This document shows, piece by piece, positions 43,718-52,293 of a stretch of 64,000 nt of DNA; position 1 is the first letter of the stretch, and each line of letters starts with the position of its first letter. The translations under genes and the position numbers were made by a program. Origin of the DNA: Cytophagales bacterium (GTDB lineage Bacteria > Bacteroidota > Bacteroidia > Cytophagales > 172606-1); NCBI GenBank assembly GCA_030446715.1, contig JAUJMU010000012.1:44742-108741 (forward strand), given 5' to 3'. Under the pieces are notes generated by a model, which worked only from the letters and a program-made list of their open reading frames with translations, ran no database searches and had not been told where the DNA came from.

Positions 43718-44956
43718 TTACTCCGGCTCCGGCACGTAAGTGAGGTAGCTCAGTTGACTTTCCTGAAACATCTCATTGGCAATGTCCCGCAGTTGCTCAG
43801 CTGTGATGCCACGGATCTCATCAAAAATATCCGCTAGAGAATCAATCCGGCCAAGGTCCAGAATACTTTTGCCCATCATCAGCATAAAGCTCAGGTTACT
43901 TTCTTCGGCCATGGCCAGCTGGCCCATCAGTTGTTCTTTGGCCGTGTGCAGTTGTACGGTGCCGAGCTTTTTCTCCTTCAGCAGTTTCATTTCCCGCCCG
44001 ATCAGCGAAATGCTCTTGTTGAGCTGGCCCGGTTCGGTACCAAAGTAAACGGCCATAAAGCCTGTATCCACATAAGGTGTATAATGCGCATCAACTGAAT
44101 ACACAAAGCCGTGTTTCTCGCGCAGAGCCAGATTGAGCCGCGAATTCATACCCGGACCGCCCAGAATATTGATCAGCATAAAGAACGGCAGACGCTTATC
44201 GTCTGACAGGGAATAGGCAGTCCGTCCGATGGCGCATTGCGCCTGCGTGACGGCACGTTCTTTCTGCAGGCTTTTGGGCGTGTATTTCCCGAACGGAACC
44301 CGCTGCCGGTTTACCGAATAAGCCGGAATGGAGGCGAGGTATTTCCCGGCCAGTTTAAGAATCTTTCCGAAAGGAATATTGCCGACAGAAGCAAAAATCA
44401 CCCGGCTGGTGTCGAGATTCTCGGCGATGAACTGCTTGAAATCCTGCCGGTGAAAAGACCGCACACTCTCGGCAGTGCCCAGTATGTTGTTGCCCAGTGC
44501 GTGTTCGCCAAACAGTACTGTATCAAACTCGTCCTGAATGGAATCTTCCGGCGAGTCGTAGTACATGGACATTTCCTCCAGAATCACGTGCCTCTCCTTC
44601 TCAATCTGCTTCTCCGGAAACACGGAATCAAAAGTAATGTCGGTGAGCAACTCCATTGCTTTTTCAAAGTGCAGGTCCAGCACGGAGGCGTGAAAGCAGA
44701 TTTTTTCCTTGGTGGTGTAGGCATTCAGCTCACCACCCACCGATTCCAGCCGGTTGAGGATGTGAAACGACTTCCGCCTGGTTGTGCCTTTGAAGGCCAT
44801 GTGTTCCCAGAAATGGGCAATGCCCTGCTGGTGTGGCTTTTCGTCGCGGCTGCCGATGTCGAGGGTGAAGCCGCAGTGGGCAATCTTCGTATGGGGGACC
44901 TGCTTGTGCACCATCTGGATGCCATTGGGCAGGGTATGAATCTGATAGTCTTCCAT
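43718..44956 (-). CDS. M16 family zinc metallopeptidase
   Basis: The 412-residue protein has the inverted zinc motif H-x-x-E-H in GIAHFWEHMAFKGT (His48, Glu51, His52) and the distal Glu in EKERHVILEEMSMY. After it come the usual M16 helix and the C-terminal non-catalytic half (ILGGPGMNSRLNLALREKHG with VYSVDAHYTPY). It is a single-chain pitrilysin-like peptidase of the YmxG/PqqL type that degrades peptides inside a closed chamber. I use the ATG at 44956, where the family text begins (MEDYQIHTLPNGIQ). The 39 codons upstream look non-coding. No signal peptide is seen, so it is cytosolic. Confidence 0.92.
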   Translation of the reverse strand: MEDYQIHTLPNGIQMVHKQVPHTKIAHCGFTLDIGSRDEKPHQQGIAHFWEHMAFKGTTRRKSFHILNRLESVGGELNAYTTKEKICFHASVLDLHFEKAMELLTDITFDSVFPEKQIEKERHVILEEMSMYYDSPEDSIQDEFDTVLFGEHALGNNILGTAESVRSFHRQDFKQFIAENLDTSRVIFASVGNIPFGKILKLAGKYLASIPAYSVNRQRVPFGKYTPKSLQKERAVTQAQCAIGRTAYSLSDDKRLPFFMLINILGGPGMNSRLNLALREKHGFVYSVDAHYTPYVDTGFMAVYFGTEPGQLNKSISLIGREMKLLKEKKLGTVQLHTAKEQLMGQLAMAEESNLSFMLMMGKSILDLGRIDSLADIFDEIRGITAEQLRDIANEMFQESQLSYLTYVPEPE

Positions 44957-45250
44957 TGATCTTCTCTCTCGCTGCCCTTCCGTGCGGATAGTGCCCGGAA
45001 GTGTGTGCAGCATCTGCAAAAATACGTAAAAATGCAGCATCCGGATGAGGAAAGGAGTAACCAGTCCAGCCACAGTCCGTCGGGCCGGAACCGGGCGGAC
45101 AGGCTGATTTCCAAAGCCTGGAAAACAGGTCCCGGTCCGCAGCAGATGAACCCGTCACGTATCAGGATGCCTTCATTGATAGTTTTTGATGGTTACATCA
45201 TTCTTTTCCGCCGCTTCTCCGTAAGAAAAGAAATATTCATCCCGTTGACT

Positions 45251-45578
45251 ATGCGTCCATTGATCATACAAGTGCCCGTAGGTCAGGATAAGGCAGTGCT
45301 GGAGAAAGCAATAAATCATGAAGCTAAAAATTATCCCTGCACCCGGGATCTGATCCGGAATCAGAACGCGATGTGGTGACGGCTTCTGTTTCCAAATGCC
45401 GGGTGGAATTCTTTATTGATGCACCAGACGGCAAATCAGGCCTGCAGATCACGCTTTTGTTGCAGGGGTGATGGCCATGTATCCCCGGGCAGATAGTACC
45501 GCCGATCAGATACCCCGCGTGGAAAACCGCAGCCCCATTGAAATTTTTTTGGCTGGCTTGCTGCGCAAAGGCATCTGA
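45251..45578 (+). pseudogene. DUF389 protein, truncated and frameshifted remnant
   Basis: Three frames joined together read like the cytosolic N-terminal part of DUF389 membrane proteins: MRPLIIQVPVGQDKAVLEKA, then SVSKCRVEFFIDAPDGKSGL and QITLLLQG, then MAMYPRADSTADQIPRVENR and SPIEIFLAGLLRKGI. In intact members SPxEIFLAGL is followed by several membrane helices. Here a stop comes directly after and no helices follow. So the gene has lost its whole membrane part as well as frame integrity. This is a true remnant; one of the breaks (GGGG before TGATGG) looks like a single-base loss. Confidence 0.7.
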
Positions 45579-45676
45579 CAGGCTGATTGAGCCAGGCAGT
45601 TGCCCGTCTGTCAACTTAACCGGAAAGGCAGAAAATAGTAGCTTTGCCCGCAAGTGCAAAACGGCTTTGCCTGTCC

Positions 45677-46666
45677 ATGACCCGTTTCCTCCTGATCCAG
45701 ACTGCCTTTATCGGAGATGTGATTTTAGCTACCGGACTGATTGGGAAGCTGAAAGAACACTTTCCGGATGCCGCCATTGATTTTATGGTGCGCAAAGGAA
45801 ATGAAGGGGTGCTGCAGGGACATCCGGAACTGCGCAAACTTTGGATCTGGGACAAAAAAGAGGGTAAGTACCGGCACCTGCTGCACCTGGTGGGGCAGGT
45901 GCGCCGGGAGAAATACGATTACGTGATTAACCTGCAGCGATTTGCCACCACGGGCCTGGTAACGGTGTTGTCCGGCGGGCGGCAGACGGTGGGCTTTGAC
46001 AAAAATCCTTTTTCCCGCTTCTTTGATAAACGCATTTCCCACCGGATCGGCGACGGCCGCCACGAAGTGGAGCGGAACCACGACCTTATCCGCCACCTGA
46101 CCGATCCGGTTGCGGCCCGGCCAAAAGTGTATCCTTCAGGTGAAGAATACGAATCGGTCAGCCGGTACAAAGATCAGCCTTATATCTGCATTGCACCTGT
46201 CTCGGTTTGGTTCACCAAGCAGTTTCCCGCCGAAAAGTGGGTAGAACTGATCGGGCAGATTCCTCCCGGCTACCGGATCTACCTGCTGGGCGCCCCGGCT
46301 GACCGCGGCACCTGCCAGGAAATTTGCGCCGTGGCAGGCCGGGAAGGAGTGACCAATCTGGCCGGACAGCTATCCCTGCTGGCCTCGGCCGCGCTGATGC
46401 AGGATGCCCGCATGAACTACGTAAATGATTCGGCCCCCATGCATCTGGCCTCGGCCACCAATGCCCCCACCTGTGCCGTTTTCTGCTCTACCGTGCCCGG
46501 CTTCGGCTTCGGGCCGCTGGCCGACGGTGCCAAAGTAGTAGAACGGCAGGAGCCTCTCTACTGCCGTCCCTGCGGATTACACGGTTACCGGGCCTGCCCA
46601 GAGGGGCACTTTAAATGCGCAAGGGATATACCAGTCAGTCAACTTCTTAACGGAATTGATTCGTAA
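45677..46666 (+). CDS. GT9 glycosyltransferase (heptosyltransferase-like)
   Basis: This 329-residue protein has the ADP-heptose:LPS heptosyltransferase fold. It begins with FLLIQTAFIGDVILATGLIG, which carries the acceptor-side Asp. YDYVINLQRF follows, and the C-terminal donor-binding half shows QPYICIAPVSVWFTKQFPAE, YLLGAPAD, NLAGQLSLLASAALM and NDSAPMHLASATNAPT. Such enzymes extend the LPS core or a glycan at the inner membrane with heptose or a related sugar. The ATG at 45677 matches the family start. It is a single gene, not part of an LPS cluster, so its acceptor is uncertain. A CGLHGYRACPEGHFKC segment near the end has four Cys and could bind a metal. Confidence 0.9.
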   Translation: MTRFLLIQTAFIGDVILATGLIGKLKEHFPDAAIDFMVRKGNEGVLQGHPELRKLWIWDKKEGKYRHLLHLVGQVRREKYDYVINLQRFATTGLVTVLSGGRQTVGFDKNPFSRFFDKRISHRIGDGRHEVERNHDLIRHLTDPVAARPKVYPSGEEYESVSRYKDQPYICIAPVSVWFTKQFPAEKWVELIGQIPPGYRIYLLGAPADRGTCQEICAVAGREGVTNLAGQLSLLASAALMQDARMNYVNDSAPMHLASATNAPTCAVFCSTVPGFGFGPLADGAKVVERQEPLYCRPCGLHGYRACPEGHFKCARDIPVSQLLNGIDS

Positions 46667-46770
46667 ATTTCTTGTCAATTTTCCTCAAAACTCCCGGATT
46701 AGGGTATCCTTTGGGTTTGCAGATCGTAGTAGGGGTATCAGATACTTTAAATTACTTAAACCTTACCATT

Positions 46771-47271
46771 ATGCAACTCGAATCCCTTAAGAAGCTCTTT
46801 ATTATGGAGCTGCAGGACGTTTACAGCGCAGAGAATCAATTAACGGAGGGACTGCAGAAAATGGCTGAAGCGGCTTCCAATCAGGAGCTGAAGCAGGCTT
46901 TTCAGCAGCATCTTCAGGAAACGCAGGGACAGATCCGGCGTCTGGAGCAGGTTTTCAGCCAGTTAGGTGAACAGCCCGGCAACGAAACCTGTGAAGCAAT
47001 GCAGGGGCTGATCAAGGAAGCTGAAGAGCTCCTGTCTATGCAGGCCGATCCCGATGTGCTGGACGCCGCGCTGATTGCGTGTGCCCAGAAAAATGAGCAT
47101 TACGAAATTGCCTCCTATGGCACTCTGGTGACCTACGCCAACATGATGGACGAGACTGATGTGGCTGATCTGCTGCAGGCTACCCTCGACGAAGAATACG
47201 CCACTGATGACAAACTTACTGCCCTGGCTGAATCAACCGTAAACATCCGGGCGCAGAAAGGCGGAAGTTAG
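46771..47271 (+). CDS. Ferritin-like DUF892 protein (YciE/YciF type)
   Basis: The 166-residue protein is a four-helix bundle of the YciE/YciF (DUF892) family. It starts with MQLESLKKLFIMELQDVYSA and contains ENQLTEGLQKMAEAA, QHLQETQGQIRRLEQVFSQL, AQKNEHYEIASYGTLVTYA and a final LDEEYATDDKLTALAE. The Glu and Glu-x-x-His residues in these helices form a di-metal centre as in rubrerythrin-like proteins. The family is linked to stress and stationary-phase response, without a proven reaction. The ATG at 46771 fits; the upstream open frame does not look coding. Confidence 0.9.
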   Translation: MQLESLKKLFIMELQDVYSAENQLTEGLQKMAEAASNQELKQAFQQHLQETQGQIRRLEQVFSQLGEQPGNETCEAMQGLIKEAEELLSMQADPDVLDAALIACAQKNEHYEIASYGTLVTYANMMDETDVADLLQATLDEEYATDDKLTALAESTVNIRAQKGGS

Positions 47272-47298
47272 TCTTGCATAGTACCGTGCTGAACGGAG

Positions 47299-47345
47299 CA
47301 AAGGCCATGTAACTGATAGACTGTTCATCGGTTACATGGCCTTTG
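47299..47345. terminator. Bidirectional terminator
   Basis: 15-bp perfect arms CAAAGGCCATGTAAC and GTTACATGGCCTTTG enclose a 17-base loop, between the convergent DUF892 gene and rnc. Confidence 0.75.
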
Positions 47346-47362
47346 TTTAGCAGTGCAGCCTG

Positions 47363-48118
47363 CTATTTCTTGATTTCGAGCAGGTCGCAGGCTTTTTCGG
47401 CAGCAGACTGTTCGGCTTTTTTCTTGCTGTACCCGCCGCCGGTAGCAAAGGGCTCATCGTCCAGAAAAATCTGGGCAATGAATTCCTTGTTGTGGGTATC
47501 GCCCCGTTCTTCAACAATCTCAAAGCGCAGCTTCTTATTTTCCCGCTGGGCCCATTCAATCATGATGCTTTTGAAGTTGAGATTGGTCTCAATGATCTTT
47601 TCCAGATCAAAGTGGGGCACAATCAGCCGCTTGACGATAAATTTCCGTGAGTTTTTAAAACCTTTGTCCAGGTAAACCGCCCCCACCAGCGCCTCCAGTG
47701 CATCACCATTCATGGATTTGTGGGTGTACATGGTGCGGCGGTGGCCGTCGTAGACAATCAGGTTATTGAGTCCGAGCTTTTTGCCCAGGCCGTTCAGCGA
47801 TTCGCGGTTTACGATCCGCGAACGGATTTCGGTCAGAAACCCTTCCCCCTTGAACGGAAACCGTTTGAAAAGATACTCGGCCACCACCGCCCCCAGAATG
47901 GCGTCGCCGAGGTACTCGAGCCGTTCGTTGGACTCCCTGAACCCATCGGGGCTGACACCTTTGGCCGCGGAGGTGTGCATGAGGGCAAGCTTGTAGAGGT
48001 TCAGATTATCCGGTTTGCTGCCGGTAATCTGACGGATAGATTCTGAAAGCCGCCCGTCTTTTTCCTTGTCAGACGATCTGCTGAATAACTTACCGACAAG
48101 TTTAAAAAAAGGAAACAC
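47363..48118 (-). CDS. rnc: Ribonuclease III
   Basis: The 251-residue protein has the RNase III catalytic domain with the signature NERLEYLGDAILG at about residue 64 and the second acidic cluster in NGDALEALVGAVYLDKGF. A C-terminal double-stranded RNA-binding domain follows (EERGDTHNKEFIAQIFLDDE, ATGGGYSKKKAEQSAAEKAC). It processes rRNA precursors and cuts structured RNA. The start is GTG, three bases after the fabF stop, so it is the third gene of an acpP-fabF-rnc operon. The same gene order occurs in many bacteria. Confidence 0.95.
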   Translation of the reverse strand: MFPFFKLVGKLFSRSSDKEKDGRLSESIRQITGSKPDNLNLYKLALMHTSAAKGVSPDGFRESNERLEYLGDAILGAVVAEYLFKRFPFKGEGFLTEIRSRIVNRESLNGLGKKLGLNNLIVYDGHRRTMYTHKSMNGDALEALVGAVYLDKGFKNSRKFIVKRLIVPHFDLEKIIETNLNFKSIMIEWAQRENKKLRFEIVEERGDTHNKEFIAQIFLDDEPFATGGGYSKKKAEQSAAEKACDLLEIKK

Positions 48119-48121
48119 GGT

Positions 48122-49375
48122 TTATTCCTGCAATTTGCGGAAGATGATGGAAAAATTATGTCCGCCGAATCCGAAGGTATTGCTGAGTACTACGTTCACT
48201 TTCCGCTCCTGGGCTTTGTTGAAAGTGAAATTCAGTTTTGGGTCAAAGGCCTCGTCGTCGGTGAAGTGGTTTATGGTAGGTGGGACCAACTGGTGCTTGA
48301 TGGCCAGAACCGAAGCAATGGCTTCAATGGCTCCGGCCGCGCCAAGCAGGTGACCCGTCATTGATTTGGTGGAACTGATGTTGAGGTTGTAAGCGTGTTT
48401 CCCGAAAACCCGTTGAATGGCCTGCGTTTCGCTGATATCTCCCAGCGGCGTAGAGGTGCCGTGTACGTTGATGTAATCAACCTCCTGCGGAGTGATACCG
48501 GCATCATCAAGGGCATTCTTCATTACGTTCAGCGCACCAAGACCTTCGGGATGAGGAGCCGTGATGTGATAGGCATCCGACGACATGCCGCCGCCGGTCA
48601 GTTCGGCATAGATACGGGCACCGCGGGCTTTTGCGTGTTCGTATTCTTCGAGTATAAGCGCACCGGCTCCTTCACCCAGCACAAAACCATCACGGTCCTT
48701 GTCAAACGGGCGGGAGGCGGTTGCAGGGCTGTTGTTGCGCTCAGAAAGGGCTTTCATGGCATTGAATCCACCGATACCGGCTTCAGTAACGGCAGCTTCG
48801 GAACCACCCGCAATGGCAACATCAATCTTGCCGATGCGGATATAGGTAAAGGCATCCACGATGGCATTGGTAGCGGATGCGCAGGCAGAAACGGTAACGA
48901 AGTTAGGACCCCTGAATCCGTAGCGGATGGAGATGAAACCCGAACTCAGGTCAACGATCATTTTGGGAATAAAAAAGGGGTTGAACCGGGGCGTACCGTC
49001 ACCTCTGGCAAACCCGATCACTTCTTCCTGAAACGTCTTCAGTCCGCCGATTCCCGAACCCCAGATCACTCCGGCACGATCCAGATTGATCTTTTCGGTA
49101 TTGATGCCAGAGTCTTTCAGGGCTTCCTCAGACACCACCAGGGCGTACTGAGTAAACGGGTCCATTTTGCGGGCTTCCTTGCGGTCAATAAAGTCCGCAA
49201 CCTCAAAGCCCTTTACTTCGCAGGCAAATTTAGTCCTGAATTTTTCAGGATTGAATTTAGTAATGGGAGCGGCGCCACTTACTCCGTTTGTCAAACCTTG
49301 CCAGAAAGCTCCGGCATTGTTGCCAATCGGAGTAAGTGCACCGATCCCGGTAACTACTACTCGTCTTAAATCCAT
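48122..49375 (-). CDS. fabF: 3-oxoacyl-[acyl-carrier-protein] synthase II
   Basis: This 417-residue condensing enzyme shows the full thiolase-fold active site: nucleophile Cys165 in TVSACASATN, His in NVHGTSTPLGD and His in TKSMTGHLLGAAGAIEA. It elongates acyl-ACP with malonyl-ACP in fatty acid synthesis in the cytosol. The gene sits 49 bases after acpP, whose product carries its substrates, and 3 bases before rnc. The length is normal and the start MDLRRVVVTGIG is standard. Confidence 0.97.
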   Translation of the reverse strand: MDLRRVVVTGIGALTPIGNNAGAFWQGLTNGVSGAAPITKFNPEKFRTKFACEVKGFEVADFIDRKEARKMDPFTQYALVVSEEALKDSGINTEKINLDRAGVIWGSGIGGLKTFQEEVIGFARGDGTPRFNPFFIPKMIVDLSSGFISIRYGFRGPNFVTVSACASATNAIVDAFTYIRIGKIDVAIAGGSEAAVTEAGIGGFNAMKALSERNNSPATASRPFDKDRDGFVLGEGAGALILEEYEHAKARGARIYAELTGGGMSSDAYHITAPHPEGLGALNVMKNALDDAGITPQEVDYINVHGTSTPLGDISETQAIQRVFGKHAYNLNISSTKSMTGHLLGAAGAIEAIASVLAIKHQLVPPTINHFTDDEAFDPKLNFTFNKAQERKVNVVLSNTFGFGGHNFSIIFRKLQE

Positions 49376-49424
49376 GCAGTAATTTGCCTGTCAAAACAGG
49401 TGAAAGTGATTTCAGAAAGGGAGC

Positions 49425-49661
49425 TTATTTTACGTGCTCCTCAAGATAGGAAACGGCCTGTCCTACGGTGGAGATATTTTCGGCCTGGTCGTCCGGGATA
49501 GAGATGTTGAATTCTTTTTCAAACTCCATGATCAGTTCTACTGTATCCAGTGAATCAGCTCCCAGATCGTTGGTGAAGCTAGCCTCGTTGGTTACTTCTG
49601 ATTCCTCGACACCTAATTTGTCAATGATGATACTTTTTACCTTTTGTGCGATTTCTGACAT
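49425..49661 (-). CDS. acpP: Acyl carrier protein
   Basis: The 78-residue, acidic four-helix protein has the phosphopantetheine attachment site Ser37 in [11 protein letters not shown]. It holds the growing acyl chain for FabF and the other fatty acid enzymes and needs a holo-ACP synthase for activation. It is the first gene of the acpP-fabF-rnc operon and is divergent from pyruvate kinase. Confidence 0.97.
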   Translation of the reverse strand: MSEIAQKVKSIIIDKLGVEESEVTNEASFTNDLGADSLDTVELIMEFEKEFNISIPDDQAENISTVGQAVSYLEEHVK

Positions 49662-49950
49662 TTTTTTGAACCTTTATGGTTAAAAACAGTGCAAAGAAAT
49701 ACATTATCAGCAAGATTGTCAAACAAATCACCCGTTCAATTACTGGCAATTGCCCGGCAACAGGCAATTCATAGGGCTATAGGCGGGTAAAAAGCACTTT
49801 TTTATAATGCAAAAGAGGAGAATAAAAAAAAATCATCAGTTTTGCAACCGGTAATGCCCGACGCTGATCCGCATTTGCTGCCCTTTTGTTACGCAGCTTA
49901 TCTGATTGGCTTTTCCGGAAAATCCGCCATTTATCCTTTCACTTATAGAG

Positions 49951-51390
49951 ATGAAAATACATTTCAACCGCACCAAAGTTATTGCCACCGTGGGGCCAGC
50001 CAGTAACACAAAAGAAAAGTTGCTGGAGCTGGTAACAGCCGGCGCGGATGTATTCCGGCTGAATTTTTCGCACGGCAGCCATGAAGATCATCTGAAAGTG
50101 ATTGGGTACGTACGCGAACTGAACCAGGAGCACAATCTGAATATCGGCTTGCTGCAGGACCTGCAGGGGCCGAAGATCCGTACCCGGGAGGTGGAAAACA
50201 ATGGCGTGGAACTGGTAGCCGGCAGCCAGCTGGTGCTTACCAACGAAAAGCTGGTGGGCAACAGCCAGCGGATCAGCACCACCTATCTGGAAATGGCCGA
50301 CGATGTGAAGCCAGGAGACCGCATTCTGCTCGACGACGGTAAGCTGGAACTGAAAGTTACGGCAAAGGAAGGCCGGGACGTAGTTACTGAAGTGGTGTAC
50401 GGCGGCGTACTGAAATCAAAAAAAGGCATTAATCTTCCCAATACCGAAGTGTCCATTCCGGCCCTTACGGAAAAGGACCGTGAAGATATCCTCTTTGGCC
50501 TTGACTACGATCTGGAGTGGATTGCGCTTTCTTTTGTACGCAAGGCGGATGAAGTGTACGAACTGAAGGAGATTCTCCGGTCGAAGGGCAAAAAGAGTCT
50601 GGTGATTTCCAAAATCGAAAAGCCGGAAGCCATTGCCAACATTGACGCCATTATCGAAGCCTCCGATGCGGTGATGGTAGCCCGTGGCGACCTTGGCGTG
50701 GAAATTCCGATGGAAGACGTACCCATGCTCCAGAAGATGATCGTGGATAAGTGCAACAAAGCCGCCAAGCCCGTAATCATTGCCACTCAGATGCTGGAGA
50801 GCATGATCACCAGTCCGCGGCCAACCCGGGCCGAAACCAGCGACGTCGCCAACTCAGTACTCGACGGCGCCGACGTAGTCATGCTCAGTGCCGAATCCGC
50901 TTCCGGTATGTATCCGCTGGAGGCGGTGCAGGCTATGAATTCGATCATCCGGAAGGTGGAAGAAACCGCTGAGAGTGTGTACTTCCGCAATCACGCCCAC
51001 GTACTGCAGAACCCCGACGAAAACTTCTACAGCAACAATGTGGTCATGAATGCCTGCCGCCTTGCCCGGGATACGGAGGCCAAAGCCATTATCGGCATGA
51101 CCAGTTCGGGCTATACGGCGTTCCGGATCTCCAGCCACCGGCCTAAAGCCAATATTTTCGTCTTCACTTACGACAAGTCTCTGCTCAACCGGCTGAGCCT
51201 GTTGTGGGGAGTACGCGCCTTCTGTTACGATGAAGATAAATTCAACTCTACCGACGAAACTTTTCAGGCTATCAAGGATATGCTGGCGGGTAAGGGGCTG
51301 CTTGAGCCGGGCGATGTGATTATCCATACCGCCAGTATGCCGGTCAGCCTCAATCACCGCACCAACATGCTCAAGCTCAGTATTGTTTAA
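49951..51390 (+). CDS. pyk: Pyruvate kinase
   Basis: The 479-residue protein carries the pyruvate kinase core: TKVIATVGPASNTKEKLLEL at the N-terminus, RLNFSHGSHEDH, LLQDLQGPKIRTR, the signature ISKIEKPEAIANIDAIIEAS, then VARGDLGVEIPMEDVP with metal-binding Glu/Asp and ATQMLESMITSPRPTRAETS. It makes pyruvate and ATP from phosphoenolpyruvate and ADP, the last step of glycolysis. The ATG at 49951 (MKIHFNRTK) is preferred over a TTG fifteen codons earlier. It is transcribed divergently from acpP. Confidence 0.97.
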   Translation: MKIHFNRTKVIATVGPASNTKEKLLELVTAGADVFRLNFSHGSHEDHLKVIGYVRELNQEHNLNIGLLQDLQGPKIRTREVENNGVELVAGSQLVLTNEKLVGNSQRISTTYLEMADDVKPGDRILLDDGKLELKVTAKEGRDVVTEVVYGGVLKSKKGINLPNTEVSIPALTEKDREDILFGLDYDLEWIALSFVRKADEVYELKEILRSKGKKSLVISKIEKPEAIANIDAIIEASDAVMVARGDLGVEIPMEDVPMLQKMIVDKCNKAAKPVIIATQMLESMITSPRPTRAETSDVANSVLDGADVVMLSAESASGMYPLEAVQAMNSIIRKVEETAESVYFRNHAHVLQNPDENFYSNNVVMNACRLARDTEAKAIIGMTSSGYTAFRISSHRPKANIFVFTYDKSLLNRLSLLWGVRAFCYDEDKFNSTDETFQAIKDMLAGKGLLEPGDVIIHTASMPVSLNHRTNMLKLSIV

Positions 51391-51405
51391 GTATTGACTG
51401 ACTGG

Positions 51406-51551
51406 CTGAAGGGTTGCATTGCTAAACTGTTGCCTTGTCTGATTGCCGGGTTGTCAGATCATTTCTGAATGATCATTCTGACCGGACAATCATTTATCCA
51501 TCTGACAATCAGGCAATGCAACCAATCACCGATTGGCTGTAAACCCTTCAG
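51406..51551. repeat. Nested inverted repeats between pyk and folB
   Basis: Two arm pairs share bases on the left: GGTTGCATTGC (51,412) with GCAATGCAACC (51,513), and CTGAAGGGTT (51,406) with AACCCTTCAG (51,542). Shorter pairs lie inside. Only one pairing can form at a time. It probably ends transcription of both convergent genes. Confidence 0.6.
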
Positions 51552-51907
51552 TCATTCAATCTCTTAATCCTCACCCGTGACCGTTCGCAGATGCCGCCGA
51601 TGGGTGGGTTGAACTTGGAAATGCTTACTTCGGCCCACTGAATGGCTGGCAATTCGCGGCAGGTGCGGTCCAGGATACGGCCCGCCACGTGTTCCAGTAA
51701 TTTCGACGGCTTTTCCATTTCTTCCCTTACGATCCGGTACAGCACTTCGTAATTGACAGTGCCTTCGAGCTGATCGTCGGCGGCCGCAGTTTCGATACCA
51801 GCTTCTACAGTTATATCCACGCTGTACCGGTTGCCCAGCTTCCGCTCCTCCTCGTAGAAGCCGTGACGGGCAAAAAACTCCATACCTTCCAGTGAAACGG
51901 TGCCCAT
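51548..51907 (-). CDS. folB: Dihydroneopterin aldolase
   Basis: The 119-residue protein has the FolB pattern: MGTVSLEGMEFFARHGFYEE, then ERKLGNRYSVDITVEAG, VNYEVLYRIVREEMEKPSKL and LEHVAGRILDRT, ending with VSISKFNPPIGG. The Glu-rich helix and the conserved Lys near the C-terminus form the active site. The enzyme splits dihydroneopterin into hydroxymethyl-dihydropterin and glycolaldehyde in folate synthesis, usually as an octamer. I prefer ATG at 51907 over a GTG four codons upstream. No other folate gene is linked. Confidence 0.93.
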   Translation of the reverse strand: MGTVSLEGMEFFARHGFYEEERKLGNRYSVDITVEAGIETAAADDQLEGTVNYEVLYRIVREEMEKPSKLLEHVAGRILDRTCRELPAIQWAEVSISKFNPPIGGICERSRVRIKRLND

Positions 51908-51918
51908 AGATAGCTGCA

Positions 51919-51951
51919 CAATTTTATATTATGAATTTTAAATTATGAATG
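51919..51951. repeat. AT-rich repeat, copy 2
   Basis: CAATTTTATATTATGAATTT and TAAATTATGAATG. It is about 85% the same as the copy at 52,000 by eye. It lies just before the folB start. Confidence 0.5.
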
Positions 51952-51999
51952 GTGATATAACCCGTTGGTTGATCAGGCACTAAAATTTAAGTAACTGCG

Positions 52000-52032
52000 C
52001 AATTTTAAATTGTGAATTTTAGATTATAAATG
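52000..52032. repeat. AT-rich repeat, copy 3
   Basis: CAATTTTAAATTGTGAATTT and TAGATTATAAATG. The spacing to the previous copy is 81 bases. Confidence 0.5.
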
Positions 52033-52132
52033 TCTGAAACAACCCTTTGACGATCAGTTGTTTTTGATCAAAAAGCCAAAATCCAAAATACCGGATGAAT
52101 TTTGCCCGCTTGCTTAATCAGTTCGCTGAAAC

Positions 52133-52165
52133 TCCCCTCTCCCTGGGAGAGGGGCTGGGGGTGAG
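52133..52165. repeat. CCCCTCTCCC-GGGAGAGGGG element
   Basis: CCCCTCTCCCTGGGAGAGGG is followed by GCTGGGGGTGAGG. The first half is a near-perfect palindrome. Text of this kind is an intergenic repeat in many bacteria. A worn relative lies at 27,517. Confidence 0.55.
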
Positions 52166-52293
52166 GCTCCCCAGACTGCGGACTCCGGACAATGTCCCGT
52201 AGTATAATTGTCTGCCTTTCCGGCAGGATACGCAGGGACCATGACTTGGACGGTTATTTCTCCGGAACTTATCAGGCCCGCGTTCCGCTTCGG

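Larger units (their letters stand above)
51908..52293. other. Intergenic region with repeats
   Basis: It holds two copies of an AT-rich repeat and one CCCCTCTCCC element. No coding frame is supported here. The AT-rich repeats are likely to be part of the folB promoter region. Confidence 0.5.

Noticed and set aside
44957..45250. Upstream extension of the M16 peptidase to 45073 and frames around it
   Set aside because: The 39 extra codons do not fit the family start, and the other frames here lack motifs.
48395..49369. 324-codon plus-strand frame opposite fabF
   Set aside because: A mirror of a highly conserved gene; no motif of its own.
51406..51551. CRISPR-like look of the repeated GCAATGCAACC and CTGAAGGG text
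   Set aside because: The copies are inverted and few, with no regular spacers and no cas genes. It is a hairpin region.
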